From NCBI GenBank assembly GCA_003551265.1, contig PUMG01000265.1, positions 1-7,683 of the forward strand: 7,683 nucleotides of DNA, given 5' to 3'. The notes under the pieces are model-generated. The model was not told the DNA's origin. It saw nothing but the letters and a program-made list of their open reading frames with translations, and searched no databases. Positions 1 to 6,247 of the stretch are shown piece by piece (the first letter of the stretch is position 1; every line of letters begins with the position of its first letter). The position numbers and the translations under genes were made by a program. The stretch comes from Halovenus sp. (GTDB taxonomy: Archaea; Halobacteriota; Halobacteria; Halobacteriales; Haloarculaceae).

Positions 1-895
1 CACGGTCGAGCGTCACGTTCGCACCGACCGTGGTGTTCTGAGCGAGGGCAACGTTCGGCCCGACAACCGTCGAGGGCCCAACTTCACAGTCTGGTCCGAC
101 GACGACAGGGGGCTGCAAGACAGCTGTATCGTGGATTCGCGCCTCGGAGTCGACCCAGACACCACCACGTTGTTTCGACTGCGTTGTCCGTCCTCGCTCC
201 AGTATTTCGGTCGCGATGTCGAGCAGGTCCCACGGGTAGGTTGCATCTGCCCACAGTCCATCGAGGCGGACAGCACGGACCGAATCAGTGTCTATCTGTC
301 TCTCGATGACGTCAGGAAGGAACAGTTCCCCATCTCGGAGTGGTGTCTCCTCGATGCGTTCGAAGACACTCTCGTCGAACGCGTACACACCCGCGTTGAT
401 GAGGCGATAGTCCTCACGGTCCGGTTTCTCGATTAGTGCGGACACCTGCTGCCCGTCGAGTTCGACAACACCGTAGCGACTGGCATCCGGCCGCTCGACG
501 ACGCCTACCACGGTTCCCCCGTCCTCGAAGGCCTGGACGACCCGCGAGATGCTCGCCGCTCCGACGAGTTGGTCACCGTTGACGACCAGCACCGGTCCAT
601 CCACCGCCCGGCGCGTCTGCAGGAGTGCGTGGCCGCTTCCGAGTTGTTTCTCCTGTGTAATATACTCGAGAGGGACGTCACGGTAGTGGGGACCGAAGTA
701 GTCCTGAACCCGCTCGCCCCGGTAACCGACGACGACGACGATTCGTTCCATCCCCGCCTCGACCAGCGCGTCCAGTACGTGCTGGAGAATGGGTTGATTC
801 GCCGCCGGTAGCATCGGCTTCGGGCGGTTGTGTGTCAGTGGTCGGAGCCGCGTGCCCTCGCCCGCAGCCAGCACCACCGCTGTTGAAATGCTCAT
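1..895 (-). CDS. Sugar-phosphate nucleotidyltransferase with LbH tail (partial, C-terminus missing)
   Basis: This enzyme should transfer a nucleotidyl group from NTP to a sugar 1-phosphate, feeding glycosylation or nucleotide-sugar metabolism in the cytoplasm. The first 298 residues are present; the gene leaves the window at base 1 without a stop. The N-terminus carries the signature LAAGEGTRLRPLTHNRPKP (residues 9-27), with the GxGTRxRPLT loop and Lys for NTP/phosphate binding. Further along are Q-E-x-x-x-L-G-S-G-H-A (81-90) and the metal-site N-G-D (106-108). From about residue 248 hexapeptide-like repeats (VVVGPDCEVGPSTVVGPNV) indicate a left-handed beta-helix, as in GlmU-like and two-domain archaeal enzymes. 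The ATG at 895 directly precedes the signature and has a TATA-like element 25 bases upstream, so it is probably leaderless. Haloarchaeal relatives are variously called glucose-1-phosphate thymidylyl/uridylyltransferase or UDP-GlcNAc pyrophosphorylase. Substrate cannot be decided here; the missing C-terminus would show whether an acetyltransferase domain is complete. Confidence 0.93.
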   Translation of the reverse strand, partial: MSISTAVVLAAGEGTRLRPLTHNRPKPMLPAANQPILQHVLDALVEAGMERIVVVVGYRGERVQDYFGPHYRDVPLEYITQEKQLGSGHALLQTRRAVDGPVLVVNGDQLVGAASISRVVQAFEDGGTVVGVVERPDASRYGVVELDGQQVSALIEKPDREDYRLINAGVYAFDESVFERIEETPLRDGELFLPDVIERQIDTDSVRAVRLDGLWADATYPWDLLDIATEILERGRTTQSKQRGGVWVDSEARIHDTAVLQPPVVVGPDCEVGPSTVVGPNVALAQNTTVGANVTLDR

Positions 896-914
896 ATCCA
901 CGGGTTTCGCCCCC

Positions 915-924
915 GAAATATGTA
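915..924 (-). promoter_or_regulatory. Putative TATA box of the nucleotidyltransferase gene
   Basis: On the minus strand TACATATTTC is centred about 25 bases upstream of the ATG at 895, the spacing expected for a leaderless haloarchaeal transcript. It lies in the 42-base gap after the zinc-finger-like gene, so the nucleotidyltransferase probably has its own promoter even though both genes run the same way. Assigned by eye from AT content and position. Confidence 0.5.
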
Positions 925-937
925 CGTGTTGTGTCCG

Positions 938-1345
938 TCAGTCTCTCTCACGCCGTTCCGAGACATCCTGTGGTCCAATTCGGTCGCTGCCAGCAGACTC
1001 CGGTGCATCGAGAGCAACAGTGTGACGCGTGTGGCGTGCGTGCGTTCGCGCGAACCGCACCGCAGGTCGCTCGCTCAGATACTGCTCTTCAGCAGGACAG
1101 TGCTGACACGAGGCAATCCAGGGAGTAACGTCGTCGGGGAAGTGTCCGGTGTGGCGGTGGTGGTCGAGAGCGAACTGCTCAACTGCGCGGTTCCCGGCGT
1201 GGAGTTCGTCGAGTTCGTACGCTAGTTCCCACTCCTGACCACACTTCGAGCAACTGACCGTCGGGACGACGTCGAGATTCACGTGTGTCTCGTGTACATC
1301 CCACTCCTCTGGGCGTGGCGAATCCGGGTCGTCGTTCGGGTACAC
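938..1345 (-). CDS. Small protein with duplicated Cys2/His putative zinc-binding unit
   Basis: A 135-residue acidic protein that I recognise only as a haloarchaeal-type hypothetical. It contains two copies of one unit. Copy 1 has C32-x2-C35, then A-V-x-x-F-A-x-x-H (54-62), then R-H-T-x-H (64-68). Copy 2 has C80-x2-C83, then A-V-x-F-A-x-x-H (95-102), then R-H-T-x-H (104-108). Cys pairs followed by His clusters at matching spacing suggest two zinc sites, giving a role in nucleic-acid or protein binding rather than catalysis; that is inference. The first 30 residues and the Arg/Glu-rich last 25 lie outside the repeats. The start is GTG at 1345: an in-frame stop lies two codons upstream, and GAGGT directly abuts the GTG. 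No signal peptide or membrane segment is visible. It is divergent from srp19 and 42 bases upstream of the nucleotidyltransferase on the same strand. Confidence 0.72.
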   Translation of the reverse strand: MYPNDDPDSPRPEEWDVHETHVNLDVVPTVSCSKCGQEWELAYELDELHAGNRAVEQFALDHHRHTGHFPDDVTPWIASCQHCPAEEQYLSERPAVRFARTHARHTRHTVALDAPESAGSDRIGPQDVSERRERD

Positions 1346-1412
1346 ACCTCAAGTTTTGTCTACCCAGCCTAATGAAACAAGAGGTTTGTACCGTCGTCCC
1401 CGACAGACACGT
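1346..1412. promoter_or_regulatory. Divergent promoter region, zinc-finger-like gene / srp19
   Basis: The 67 bases between the two divergent starts hold one clear AT-rich spot, CCTAATGAAAC (1368-1378). Read on the minus strand (GTTTCATTAGG) it is centred about 27 bases before the GTG at 1345, a good TATA distance. For srp19 it is about 40 bases upstream of the ATG at 1413, so either a short leader exists or the weaker TTTGTA at 1384-1389 is used. Assignment by position only. Confidence 0.4.
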
Positions 1413-1691
1413 ATGGTCGATAATATCATCTGGCCCGCCTACCTCGACGCCGACCTGACGCGTTCGGAGGGGCGGCGCGTCGCAAACGAATTAGCAGTTT
1501 CGGAGCCGACAGTCGACGAGATAGCCAGAGCGGTGCAACAGGTTGGCTACGACGCGGTCATCGAACGTGGGAAAACGTACTCGCGCGAGTACGAACCGCG
1601 TGGCCGCGTTCGCGTTAAAGACTCCGACGACGCGAGCAAGAGCGACCTGCTCGGCGCAACCGCAGCGTATCTCGGAGCCCTCCGCGGATGA
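1413..1691 (+). CDS. srp19: Signal recognition particle subunit SRP19
   Basis: SRP19 binds the SRP RNA (7S RNA) and promotes SRP54 loading, so it acts in co-translational targeting of membrane and secreted proteins. The 92-residue product has the family's hallmarks: the N-terminal I-I-W-P-A-Y-L-D-A strand, S-E-G-R-R-V next to it for RNA binding, a P-T-V-D-E-I-x-x-A helix with V-G-Y-D-A, then the basic K-T-Y-S-R-E-Y segment and a G-R-V-R-V strand. Length matches archaeal SRP19, usually about 90-100 residues. An in-frame TTG at 1356 would add 19 residues, but these are unlike the family and overlap the promoter region, so ATG 1413 is preferred. Its stop overlaps the gar1 start by four bases (ATGA), indicating translational coupling. 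Confidence 0.93.
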   Translation: MVDNIIWPAYLDADLTRSEGRRVANELAVSEPTVDEIARAVQQVGYDAVIERGKTYSREYEPRGRVRVKDSDDASKSDLLGATAAYLGALRG

Positions 1692-1915
1692 AGCGTGCTG
1701 GCACCGCCGTCGGCACCGCACAGGGACTCGTCGTCGTCCGGACGACCGACGAGACGTATCCGGATATCGGCACCAGCCTCGTCGACGAGTCTCTCGACAC
1801 TGTCGGACGCGTCGTCGACGTCTTCGGTCCAGTTGACCGCCCGTATATTGCCGTCACCCCAACCATCGAGAACCCGGCACTGCTGGTGAGTAAACCGGTC
1901 TATGCACGTGAGTGA
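1688..1915 (+). CDS. gar1: H/ACA ribonucleoprotein component Gar1
   Basis: Archaeal Gar1 is a small beta-barrel protein that binds Cbf5 in H/ACA guide RNPs and helps substrate turnover in rRNA pseudouridylation. The 75-residue product contains the diagnostic core [18 protein letters not shown] (residues about 39-56), preceded by a strand-rich N-terminus, and it lacks the Gly/Arg-rich tails of eukaryotic Gar1, as archaeal versions do. It overlaps srp19 by four bases and is followed 12 bases later by phr2, so the three are probably one transcript. The srp19-gar1 pairing fits my recollection of haloarchaeal gene order and supports both calls. Confidence 0.9.
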   Translation: MKRAGTAVGTAQGLVVVRTTDETYPDIGTSLVDESLDTVGRVVDVFGPVDRPYIAVTPTIENPALLVSKPVYARE

Positions 1916-1927
1916 GGCCGATACACG

Positions 1928-3382
1928 ATGAATCTCCACTGGCACCGTCGCGACCTGCGTCTCGACGACAACCTCGGACTCGCCGCATCGACAGCGTCCG
2001 CGCCGACACTTCCTCTGTTCGTGTTCGACCCGACCATCCTGACACACGCCGCCCCCGCGCGTGTCTCTTTCCTGCTCGATTCGCTTTCGGCTCTTCGGTC
2101 AGCGTACCGTGAGCACGACAGCGACCTCTTGCTCGTTCATGGACAACCAGAGCACGTGATTCCAACGCTGGGAGACGCGCTCGAATTGGAGGCGGTGAGT
2201 TGGTGTCGCGACTACTCGGGGCTGGCTCGAAACCGTGACGCTGCGGTTCGACGTGAGCTCACAGATGTCGAATGCCGGAGCATCGACGATGCCGTCCACC
2301 ACCCACCCGGAGAGATTACGACCAACGACGGAAACCCATACAAGGTGTTCACGTACTTCTCGAAGAAGTGGCACGACAGACCGAAACAGGCTCCTGCTGA
2401 GTCACCCCCGGCTGACACACTGGTGTCTCTGGACACAGCCGGAGCGACTGGTGACATCGCCGAGGAAGTAGACGGCCTCGACGGTATCACACGCTTCGAG
2501 GACGTTCCCACGCTCGACGAACTCGGCTTCGACGAACCGGAAGCAGACGTGCCACCGGGAGGAACCGACGTCGCTCGTGACCGTCTCCGGTCGTTCTGTG
2601 AAGACGATATTTATTGTTATGCCGACCGTCGCGACTATCCTGCAGACGACTGTACGTCGAGGCTGTCGCCCCACCTGAAGTACGGCACCATCGGAATCCG
2701 CGAGGTGTACGCGGCGACCGACCGGGCGAGTGCGGACGCGACGAGCGAGAGCGAACGGGAGTCGGTCTCCGAGTTTCAGGACCAGTTAGCCTGGCGTGAG
2801 TTCTACACGCAGGTGCTCTGGGACCGGCCGGATGTCGTGAGCGCCAACTTCAAAACGTACGAAAATCCAATCGAATGGCGAACTGACGAGGAGGCGCTCC
2901 AGGCGTGGAAAGACGGCGAGACCGGCTATCCAATCGTCGACGCCGGGATGCGCCAGCTCCGTGCAGAGGCGTACATGCACAACCGGGTGCGGATGATCGT
3001 TGCCTCGTTCCTGACGAAGGACCTGCTCGTCGACTGGCGCGAGGGCTACAAGTGGTTCTGTGAGAAACTCGTCGACCACGACACGGCCAACGACAACGGT
3101 GGCTGGCAGTGGGCCGCCTCGACCGGCACCGACGCACAGCCGTACTTTCGCATCTTCAACCCCACAACACAGGGCGAACGCTACGACCCCGACGCGACGT
3201 ACATCCGGCAGTACGTCACTGAACTGAACGGCGTTCCTGCCGACGTTATCCACTCCTGGCCGGACCTCGAACCCGGTGTCCGCAGGATGCACGCTCCTGA
3301 GTATCCAGAGCCAATCGTCGACCACAGCGACCGCAGGGAAGAGGCAATTGCGATGTTCGAACGTGCGCGTGGTGGAAACTGA
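1928..3382 (+). CDS. phr2: Deoxyribodipyrimidine photolyase (class I CPD photolyase, Phr2 type)
   Basis: This flavoenzyme uses blue/near-UV light to split cyclobutane pyrimidine dimers in DNA. The 484-residue length is typical. The N-terminal photolyase domain begins W-H-R-R-D-L-R-L-D-D-N and includes a typical H-G-x-P segment. The C-terminal FAD domain has S-R-L-S-P-H-L-K-Y-G-T-I and Q-L-A-W-R-E-F-Y, then G-Y-P-I-V-D-A-G-M-R-Q-L, M-H-N-R-V-R-M-I and N-G-G-W-Q-W. By hand alignment to E. coli PhrB, the dimer-contacting Trp277 is W289 and the electron-transfer triad W306/W359/W382 is W317/W370/W393, all kept. The residue at the FAD-N5 position (Asn378 in E. coli) is Asp389 here. It starts 12 bases after gar1, with GAGG about 10 bases before the ATG, so it likely belongs to the srp19-gar1 operon. 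A primarily cryptochrome role is possible but less likely. Confidence 0.95.
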   Translation: MNLHWHRRDLRLDDNLGLAASTASAPTLPLFVFDPTILTHAAPARVSFLLDSLSALRSAYREHDSDLLLVHGQPEHVIPTLGDALELEAVSWCRDYSGLARNRDAAVRRELTDVECRSIDDAVHHPPGEITTNDGNPYKVFTYFSKKWHDRPKQAPAESPPADTLVSLDTAGATGDIAEEVDGLDGITRFEDVPTLDELGFDEPEADVPPGGTDVARDRLRSFCEDDIYCYADRRDYPADDCTSRLSPHLKYGTIGIREVYAATDRASADATSESERESVSEFQDQLAWREFYTQVLWDRPDVVSANFKTYENPIEWRTDEEALQAWKDGETGYPIVDAGMRQLRAEAYMHNRVRMIVASFLTKDLLVDWREGYKWFCEKLVDHDTANDNGGWQWAASTGTDAQPYFRIFNPTTQGERYDPDATYIRQYVTELNGVPADVIHSWPDLEPGVRRMHAPEYPEPIVDHSDRREEAIAMFERARGGN

Positions 3383-3385
3383 ACT

Positions 3386-3399
3386 ATATTTTTCAAAAA
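3386..3399 (+). terminator. Probable T-rich terminator after phr2
   Basis: A TATATTTTT run ending at 3393 begins 4 bases after the phr2 stop and is followed by an A5 tract. A short oligo-T run is the usual archaeal intrinsic termination signal. It separates the srp19-gar1-phr2 unit from the propeller gene, which has its own TATA-like element. Confidence 0.45.
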
Positions 3400-3413
3400 C
3401 TCGTTTCAGAGTA

Positions 3414-3420
3414 GCTTAAT
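3414..3420 (+). promoter_or_regulatory. Putative TATA box of the Asp-box propeller gene
   Basis: GCTTAAT is centred about 28 bases before the ATG at 3446, consistent with a leaderless start. Assigned by position and AT content. Confidence 0.45.
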
Positions 3421-3445
3421 CACCATCTGTGTCGTAGAACTGTGC

Positions 3446-4450
3446 ATGAGTACTGACGAGGGCTGTATCCTGTACCTCGGAACAGAAGACGGACTCTATG
3501 TGGCCCGGTTGGACAGTGGAGAGGTAGAGGTACTCAACCAGGTAGCCGAGGGAAACGCCGTTCGTGATATTTCGGTGGACGAAGACGACCCGACCGATGT
3601 CTTTGTCGGCTGTGGTCTCCGCGGATGGGGATTACATCATGCTGACGACGTGACAGCAGAGACCGAGCAGGTCGGGTTCGAAGACCGGTGGGTCTGGGGT
3701 GTGACGCGACACCCACACGACTCCGAAACGGTGTTCGTTGGCACTGAACCGCCAGCGCTGTACGTGTCACGAGACGGCGGCGCGACGTTCGCTTCGTTCG
3801 ACGGAATCGAGTCACTGGCTAGTCGGCCCGACTGGACGTTCTTTCACGAACCGTTCTACGACGGACACATCCACGGGATCGCGATTCATCCGGAGCAGCC
3901 AGAACGAATCGTTGCAGGTGTCGAACACGGTGCGCTCGTGTATACGGAGGATGCAGGCGAAACGTGGCAGGAGGCACTCGTCGGGGCTGACGTCCACCGG
4001 GTTGCGACGAACCCGACGGATGCGGACCACGTGCTCGTTGCAACTGGTTCCGGGTTGTATCAGAGTTTCGACGGCGCTACCACGTGGGAGCGGACACCTG
4101 ATCTGGATGGGTACTACCTTCACACCGTCCATTTCGCTGGGGACGACTCGGAGTCAATCTATGTTTACGCCGACAGAGATGGTGACCCACTGTACCGGAG
4201 TGCAGACGGAGGAGAACTGTGGCAAGCGGTCGGCGATGGGTTTGGGTTACCAGCGGCACGTCCTGCAGATGTCCTCCGCTCGCACCCCCAGGACCGGGAA
4301 CGGCTGATCTACGTCGGTGATACGGGAGAGGGGACGAGCGAGATATTCCTCAGTACGAACGCGGGCGGTACCTGGAGCAGACTCGGAGTCTCGTTTCCGA
4401 AAGTATGGCGACTTGAGGTAGCGTCTGCTGACCCATTCATATCCCGTTGA
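3446..4450 (+). CDS. Asp-box (BNR) repeat beta-propeller protein
   Basis: A 334-residue acidic protein made of repeating beta blades. Five Asp-box motifs (S/T-x-D-x-G-x-T-W pattern) are visible: SRDGGATF (108-115), TEDAGETW (167-174), SFDGATTW (207-214), SADGGELW (252-259) and STNAGGTW (303-310). Between them recur strands of the type V-F-V-G-T, I-V-A-G-V and V-L-V-A-T-G. This is the pattern of WD40/YVTN/BNR-like, sialidase/VPS10-type propellers. The fold is well supported but the function is not: no sialidase catalytic Arg triad was identified, and there is no signal peptide or membrane helix, so it is probably cytoplasmic and used for binding. Haloarchaeal genomes commonly carry such proteins annotated only by repeat. 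ATG 3446 is supported by the TATA spacing and by beginning directly before the first blade (C-I-L-Y-L-G-T-E-D-G). Confidence 0.82.
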   Translation: MSTDEGCILYLGTEDGLYVARLDSGEVEVLNQVAEGNAVRDISVDEDDPTDVFVGCGLRGWGLHHADDVTAETEQVGFEDRWVWGVTRHPHDSETVFVGTEPPALYVSRDGGATFASFDGIESLASRPDWTFFHEPFYDGHIHGIAIHPEQPERIVAGVEHGALVYTEDAGETWQEALVGADVHRVATNPTDADHVLVATGSGLYQSFDGATTWERTPDLDGYYLHTVHFAGDDSESIYVYADRDGDPLYRSADGGELWQAVGDGFGLPAARPADVLRSHPQDRERLIYVGDTGEGTSEIFLSTNAGGTWSRLGVSFPKVWRLEVASADPFISR

Positions 4451-4486
4451 AGCCCTGACTGTTCACGCCCACCCTCAAAACCGAAT

Positions 4487-4500
4487 GAGCGCTCCGTTTT
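4487..4500 (+). terminator. Weak terminator candidate after the propeller gene
   Basis: The palindrome GAGCGCTC (4487-4494) is followed by CCGTTTT ending at 4500, flanked by AAAAC (4477-4481). The T4 tract could end the propeller transcript before the convergent methyltransferase gene. The palindrome has no loop, so only the T tract is meaningful. Confidence 0.25.
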
Positions 4501-4528
4501 CACACGGCCGGTGGACTCCACACTATAT

Positions 4529-4609
4529 GGATTATCATACCTGTACAGAGATTCTCGCCACGACGTAGATCGAGAACTCTATGATAACGTACGATAATCC
4601 TTCTATTCC
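4529..4609 (-). repeat. Left copy of an 81-bp inverted repeat (palindromic element)
   Basis: Read on the minus strand this copy matches 6248-6328 on the plus strand in an ungapped alignment, 63 of 81 identical by hand. The longest exact shared blocks are ACGTCGTGGCGAGA, ATTATCGTACGT and ATCATAGA. The copy is itself a strong palindrome: ends GGATTATC (4529-4536) and GATAATCC (4593-4600) pair as a 12-bp stem with one G/T pair, and an inner stem of ten pairs with one bulge surrounds a 13-base loop. It starts within the stop codon region of the methyltransferase gene. It may be a mobile-element end, a MITE-like insertion, or a 3'-UTR/termination element. Confidence 0.85.
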
Positions 4610-5301
4610 AGATCACCGTTCCACTTGCAGGTGTACGCGGCGTAGAACCCGCGAGTGTACGTTGTGTCGAGGATTTCGAAGCCAGCCTCCTCGAGCATCG
4701 CTTCCAGAAGGAAATCGTAGGTGCTGAACTCCTCACGGAAGTGTGCGTGTAACTCTTCGTTGGTGAACACTGTTGGTTCCATCTCTTCGAGCCACTGTTC
4801 TATCTCGTCGTGACTGTCTTGTGGGTCGAACGAGTAGACGAGGTCACGCAGTCGGAAAACCCCTTCTTCTTTGAGCGTATCACCGACCGTTTTGAGTGCC
4901 TCGACTTTCCAGAAGTCTGGAAGGTGGTGCAGCGCATTCTTCGAGAACACAACGTCTGCGGGTTCGCCCTGATGCTGATAGCTGATGAATCCGTCGTGGA
5001 CCACCTCGACATTGTCGAGTGCCTGTTCTGCTACCTTCCGTCGAGTGATGTCGACCATCGGTTCAGCGATGTCGATTGCAACGACACGGCTACAGTAGTC
5101 TGCAACGGCGAGTGGAAACACGCCAGTCCCCGTCCCGAAGTCAACGACCGTATCACCCGCAGACAGGCCGTATTCTTGCAACAGTGAAATCTCGGCTGTC
5201 GGGTCGAATGGAATCTTCTCGTCGTACGTTGCAACCTGTTCCGGGTCGAGATGTTCCTCCCCAGCATACTGCTTTTCGTCGAGTATCCAGTCAGAACTCA
5301 T
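4603..5301 (-). CDS. Class I SAM-dependent methyltransferase
   Basis: A 232-residue Rossmann-fold methyltransferase of the Methyltransf_11/25 type. Motif I is V-D-F-G-T-G-T-G (53-60). The acidic residue that binds the SAM ribose is in A-I-D-I-A-E (75-80), and the motif II/post-II region is A-D-V-V-F-S-K-N-A-L-H-H-L-P-D-F (115-130). The C-terminal half has a helix rich in Glu and an E-A-G-F-E-I-L motif (205-211) common in small-molecule methyltransferases; the substrate is not deducible. The frame stays open upstream to 5475, but the ATG at 5301 is preferred because a TATA element lies 26 bases before it and the extra 58 residues look non-coding. Its stop falls inside the 81-bp repeat. It is divergent from the HGT-motif gene and convergent with the propeller gene. 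Hand counts of 60-base samples give about 52-57% GC, below the srp19-phr2 stretch (63-67%), a weak hint of transfer. Confidence 0.88.
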   Translation of the reverse strand: MSSDWILDEKQYAGEEHLDPEQVATYDEKIPFDPTAEISLLQEYGLSAGDTVVDFGTGTGVFPLAVADYCSRVVAIDIAEPMVDITRRKVAEQALDNVEVVHDGFISYQHQGEPADVVFSKNALHHLPDFWKVEALKTVGDTLKEEGVFRLRDLVYSFDPQDSHDEIEQWLEEMEPTVFTNEELHAHFREEFSTYDFLLEAMLEEAGFEILDTTYTRGFYAAYTCKWNGDLE

Positions 5302-5320
5302 AGAGTTCGGTTGGCTGCTG

Positions 5321-5332
5321 CACATAAAAAGC
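5321..5332 (-). promoter_or_regulatory. Putative TATA box of the methyltransferase gene
   Basis: GCTTTTTATGTG on the minus strand is centred 26 bases upstream of the ATG at 5301, an excellent spacing for a leaderless haloarchaeal promoter. It also argues against the longer upstream reading frame. Confidence 0.6.
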
Positions 5333-5463
5333 ATGGAGATGGTATGGCTCACTGTTGGCGGAGCGTCAGAATTCGTCCAACAGGAGTTCATCGATGAGAT
5401 AGCGCTGGACTGAGCAAAAGCTCCGCAAGAGACCGAGTCGGGAGCTGGTTCCGCCACCGTTTG

Positions 5464-5476
5464 ATTTTTATTCATT
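5464..5476 (+). promoter_or_regulatory. Putative TATA box of the HGT-motif gene
   Basis: GATTTTTATTCAT is centred about 34 bases before the ATG at 5504, implying a leader of only about 8 bases. The nearby sequence shows no strong Shine-Dalgarno motif. Confidence 0.5.
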
Positions 5477-5503
5477 CACTGTAACTTCCCTCGTACACGA
5501 CCA

Positions 5504-6229
5504 ATGGGTACTGCTGCACTGTCGGGGTCAATCGAGAGCGTCCGCCGGACGGCAGTGTGGCTCTTCTTTCGGCTGCTTCTTCCAGAGCCTGCAGTCGAGT
5601 TCGACGACGACCGGAAGCGAGCGTTCGAAACGCACTACCAGTCGATGCGAAAACACCCGGACACAGAGACTGTTTCGGGTCTGTCGTATCCGATCTCTGA
5701 GTTTCTCGCCTACCTCGCGAAGCACAAGCCTGTTTTGTTCCACGGAACCACCAGGGCAGACATAGGCACGTTCGAACCCCGCGAGCAAACAGACTGGCAG
5801 GGCAACCCGACCGAGGCGGTCTTCGCCACGAAAGACGCGGCACTCGCGACGTTCTTCGCCGTTGTGGCCCGAGAGCAGGTCGGGATGTCGATCCGGAATG
5901 GTGGCTACCTCGTGTCGAAACCGGGAGGCGGAACGGAACGGCGATACCTGTTTTCCGTTTCGGAGGATACAGGACCGACCAGTCTGTTCGCAGATGGGAC
6001 CGTCTTTCTCTTCGACGAGGAGCTGTTCGAAGCCTCGTCGTGTGGAGCCGTCGGGTTTGACGAGTGGTACTGTCACCAGCCAGTAGCGCCGCTCGGAAAA
6101 CTCGCGGTCACACCCGATGACTTCCCGTTCATATCTGCGGTGTCATTCCACTCAGTTCGAGAGTCTCTCCTGAGAACCATGCTGTTGTATCGCTGGCGAA
6201 TCCGACGGGGACACACTGTCTCCGACTAA
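5504..6229 (+). CDS. Uncharacterised HGT-motif protein, possibly ADP-ribosyltransferase-like fold
   Basis: A 241-residue protein of unknown function. After a short hydrophobic but Arg-containing N-terminal helix (12-27, too short and charged for a confident membrane segment), the core begins with V-L-F-H-G-T-T (77-83) and I-G-T-F-E-P-R (87-93). It continues with E-A-V-F-A-T-K-D-A-A-L-A-T-F-F-A (104-119), G-T-V-F-L-F-D-E-E-L-F-E (165-176), and E-W-Y-C-H-Q-P-V-x-P-L (187-197) followed by V-T-P-D-D-F-P-F. An H-G-T/S strand, then a helix with A-T-x-D-x-A-x-x-x-A, recalls the ADP-ribosyltransferase/RNA 2'-phosphotransferase-type fold, but I could not fix a catalytic triad, so this is a suggestion only. 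The ATG at 5504 fits the TATA position. Divergent from the methyltransferase; a copy of the 81-bp repeat begins 18 bases after its stop. Confidence 0.75.
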   Translation: MGTAALSGSIESVRRTAVWLFFRLLLPEPAVEFDDDRKRAFETHYQSMRKHPDTETVSGLSYPISEFLAYLAKHKPVLFHGTTRADIGTFEPREQTDWQGNPTEAVFATKDAALATFFAVVAREQVGMSIRNGGYLVSKPGGGTERRYLFSVSEDTGPTSLFADGTVFLFDEELFEASSCGAVGFDEWYCHQPVAPLGKLAVTPDDFPFISAVSFHSVRESLLRTMLLYRWRIRRGHTVSD

Positions 6230-6247
6230 TCAAGCTTCCGTGGCGTC

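Larger units (their letters stand above)
5302..5503. other. Divergent intergenic region, methyltransferase / HGT-motif gene
   Basis: These 202 bases hold both putative promoters. Between them is a possible 26-codon plus-strand frame (5333-5413, ATG to TGA) encoding a peptide ending S-E-F-V-Q-Q-E-F-I-D-E-I-A-L-D. It looks protein-like but matches nothing I know, so it could be a leftover of a decayed gene. A 6-bp inverted repeat AGCTCC (5419-5424)/GGAGCT (5441-5446) is the only other structure seen. Confidence 0.35.

Noticed and set aside
131..436. Plus-strand open frame of about 101 codons at the left end.
   Set aside because: Antisense to the nucleotidyltransferase, whose motifs are unmistakable on the minus strand.
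1547..2047. Minus-strand open frame of about 166 codons under srp19/gar1/phr2.
   Set aside because: It is antisense to three recognised genes, which is common in high-GC haloarchaeal DNA, and has low-complexity Arg/Glu content.
2609..2630. An AT-rich patch with TATA-like character inside phr2.
   Set aside because: It encodes the expected D-D-I-Y-x-Y segment of the photolyase in frame, and no start follows at promoter spacing.
2786..3325. Minus-strand open frame of about 179 codons inside phr2.
   Set aside because: Fully antisense to the conserved FAD-binding domain of the photolyase.
4581..4597. CGTACG-centred palindrome as an isolated operator site.
   Set aside because: It is part of the 81-bp repeat and recurs in the second copy, so it is better described as a component of that element.
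5302..5475. An upstream start that would lengthen the methyltransferase by 58 residues.
   Set aside because: The extension crosses the TATA element that fits the ATG at 5301, and its Ser/Pro/Cys-rich sequence looks untranslated.
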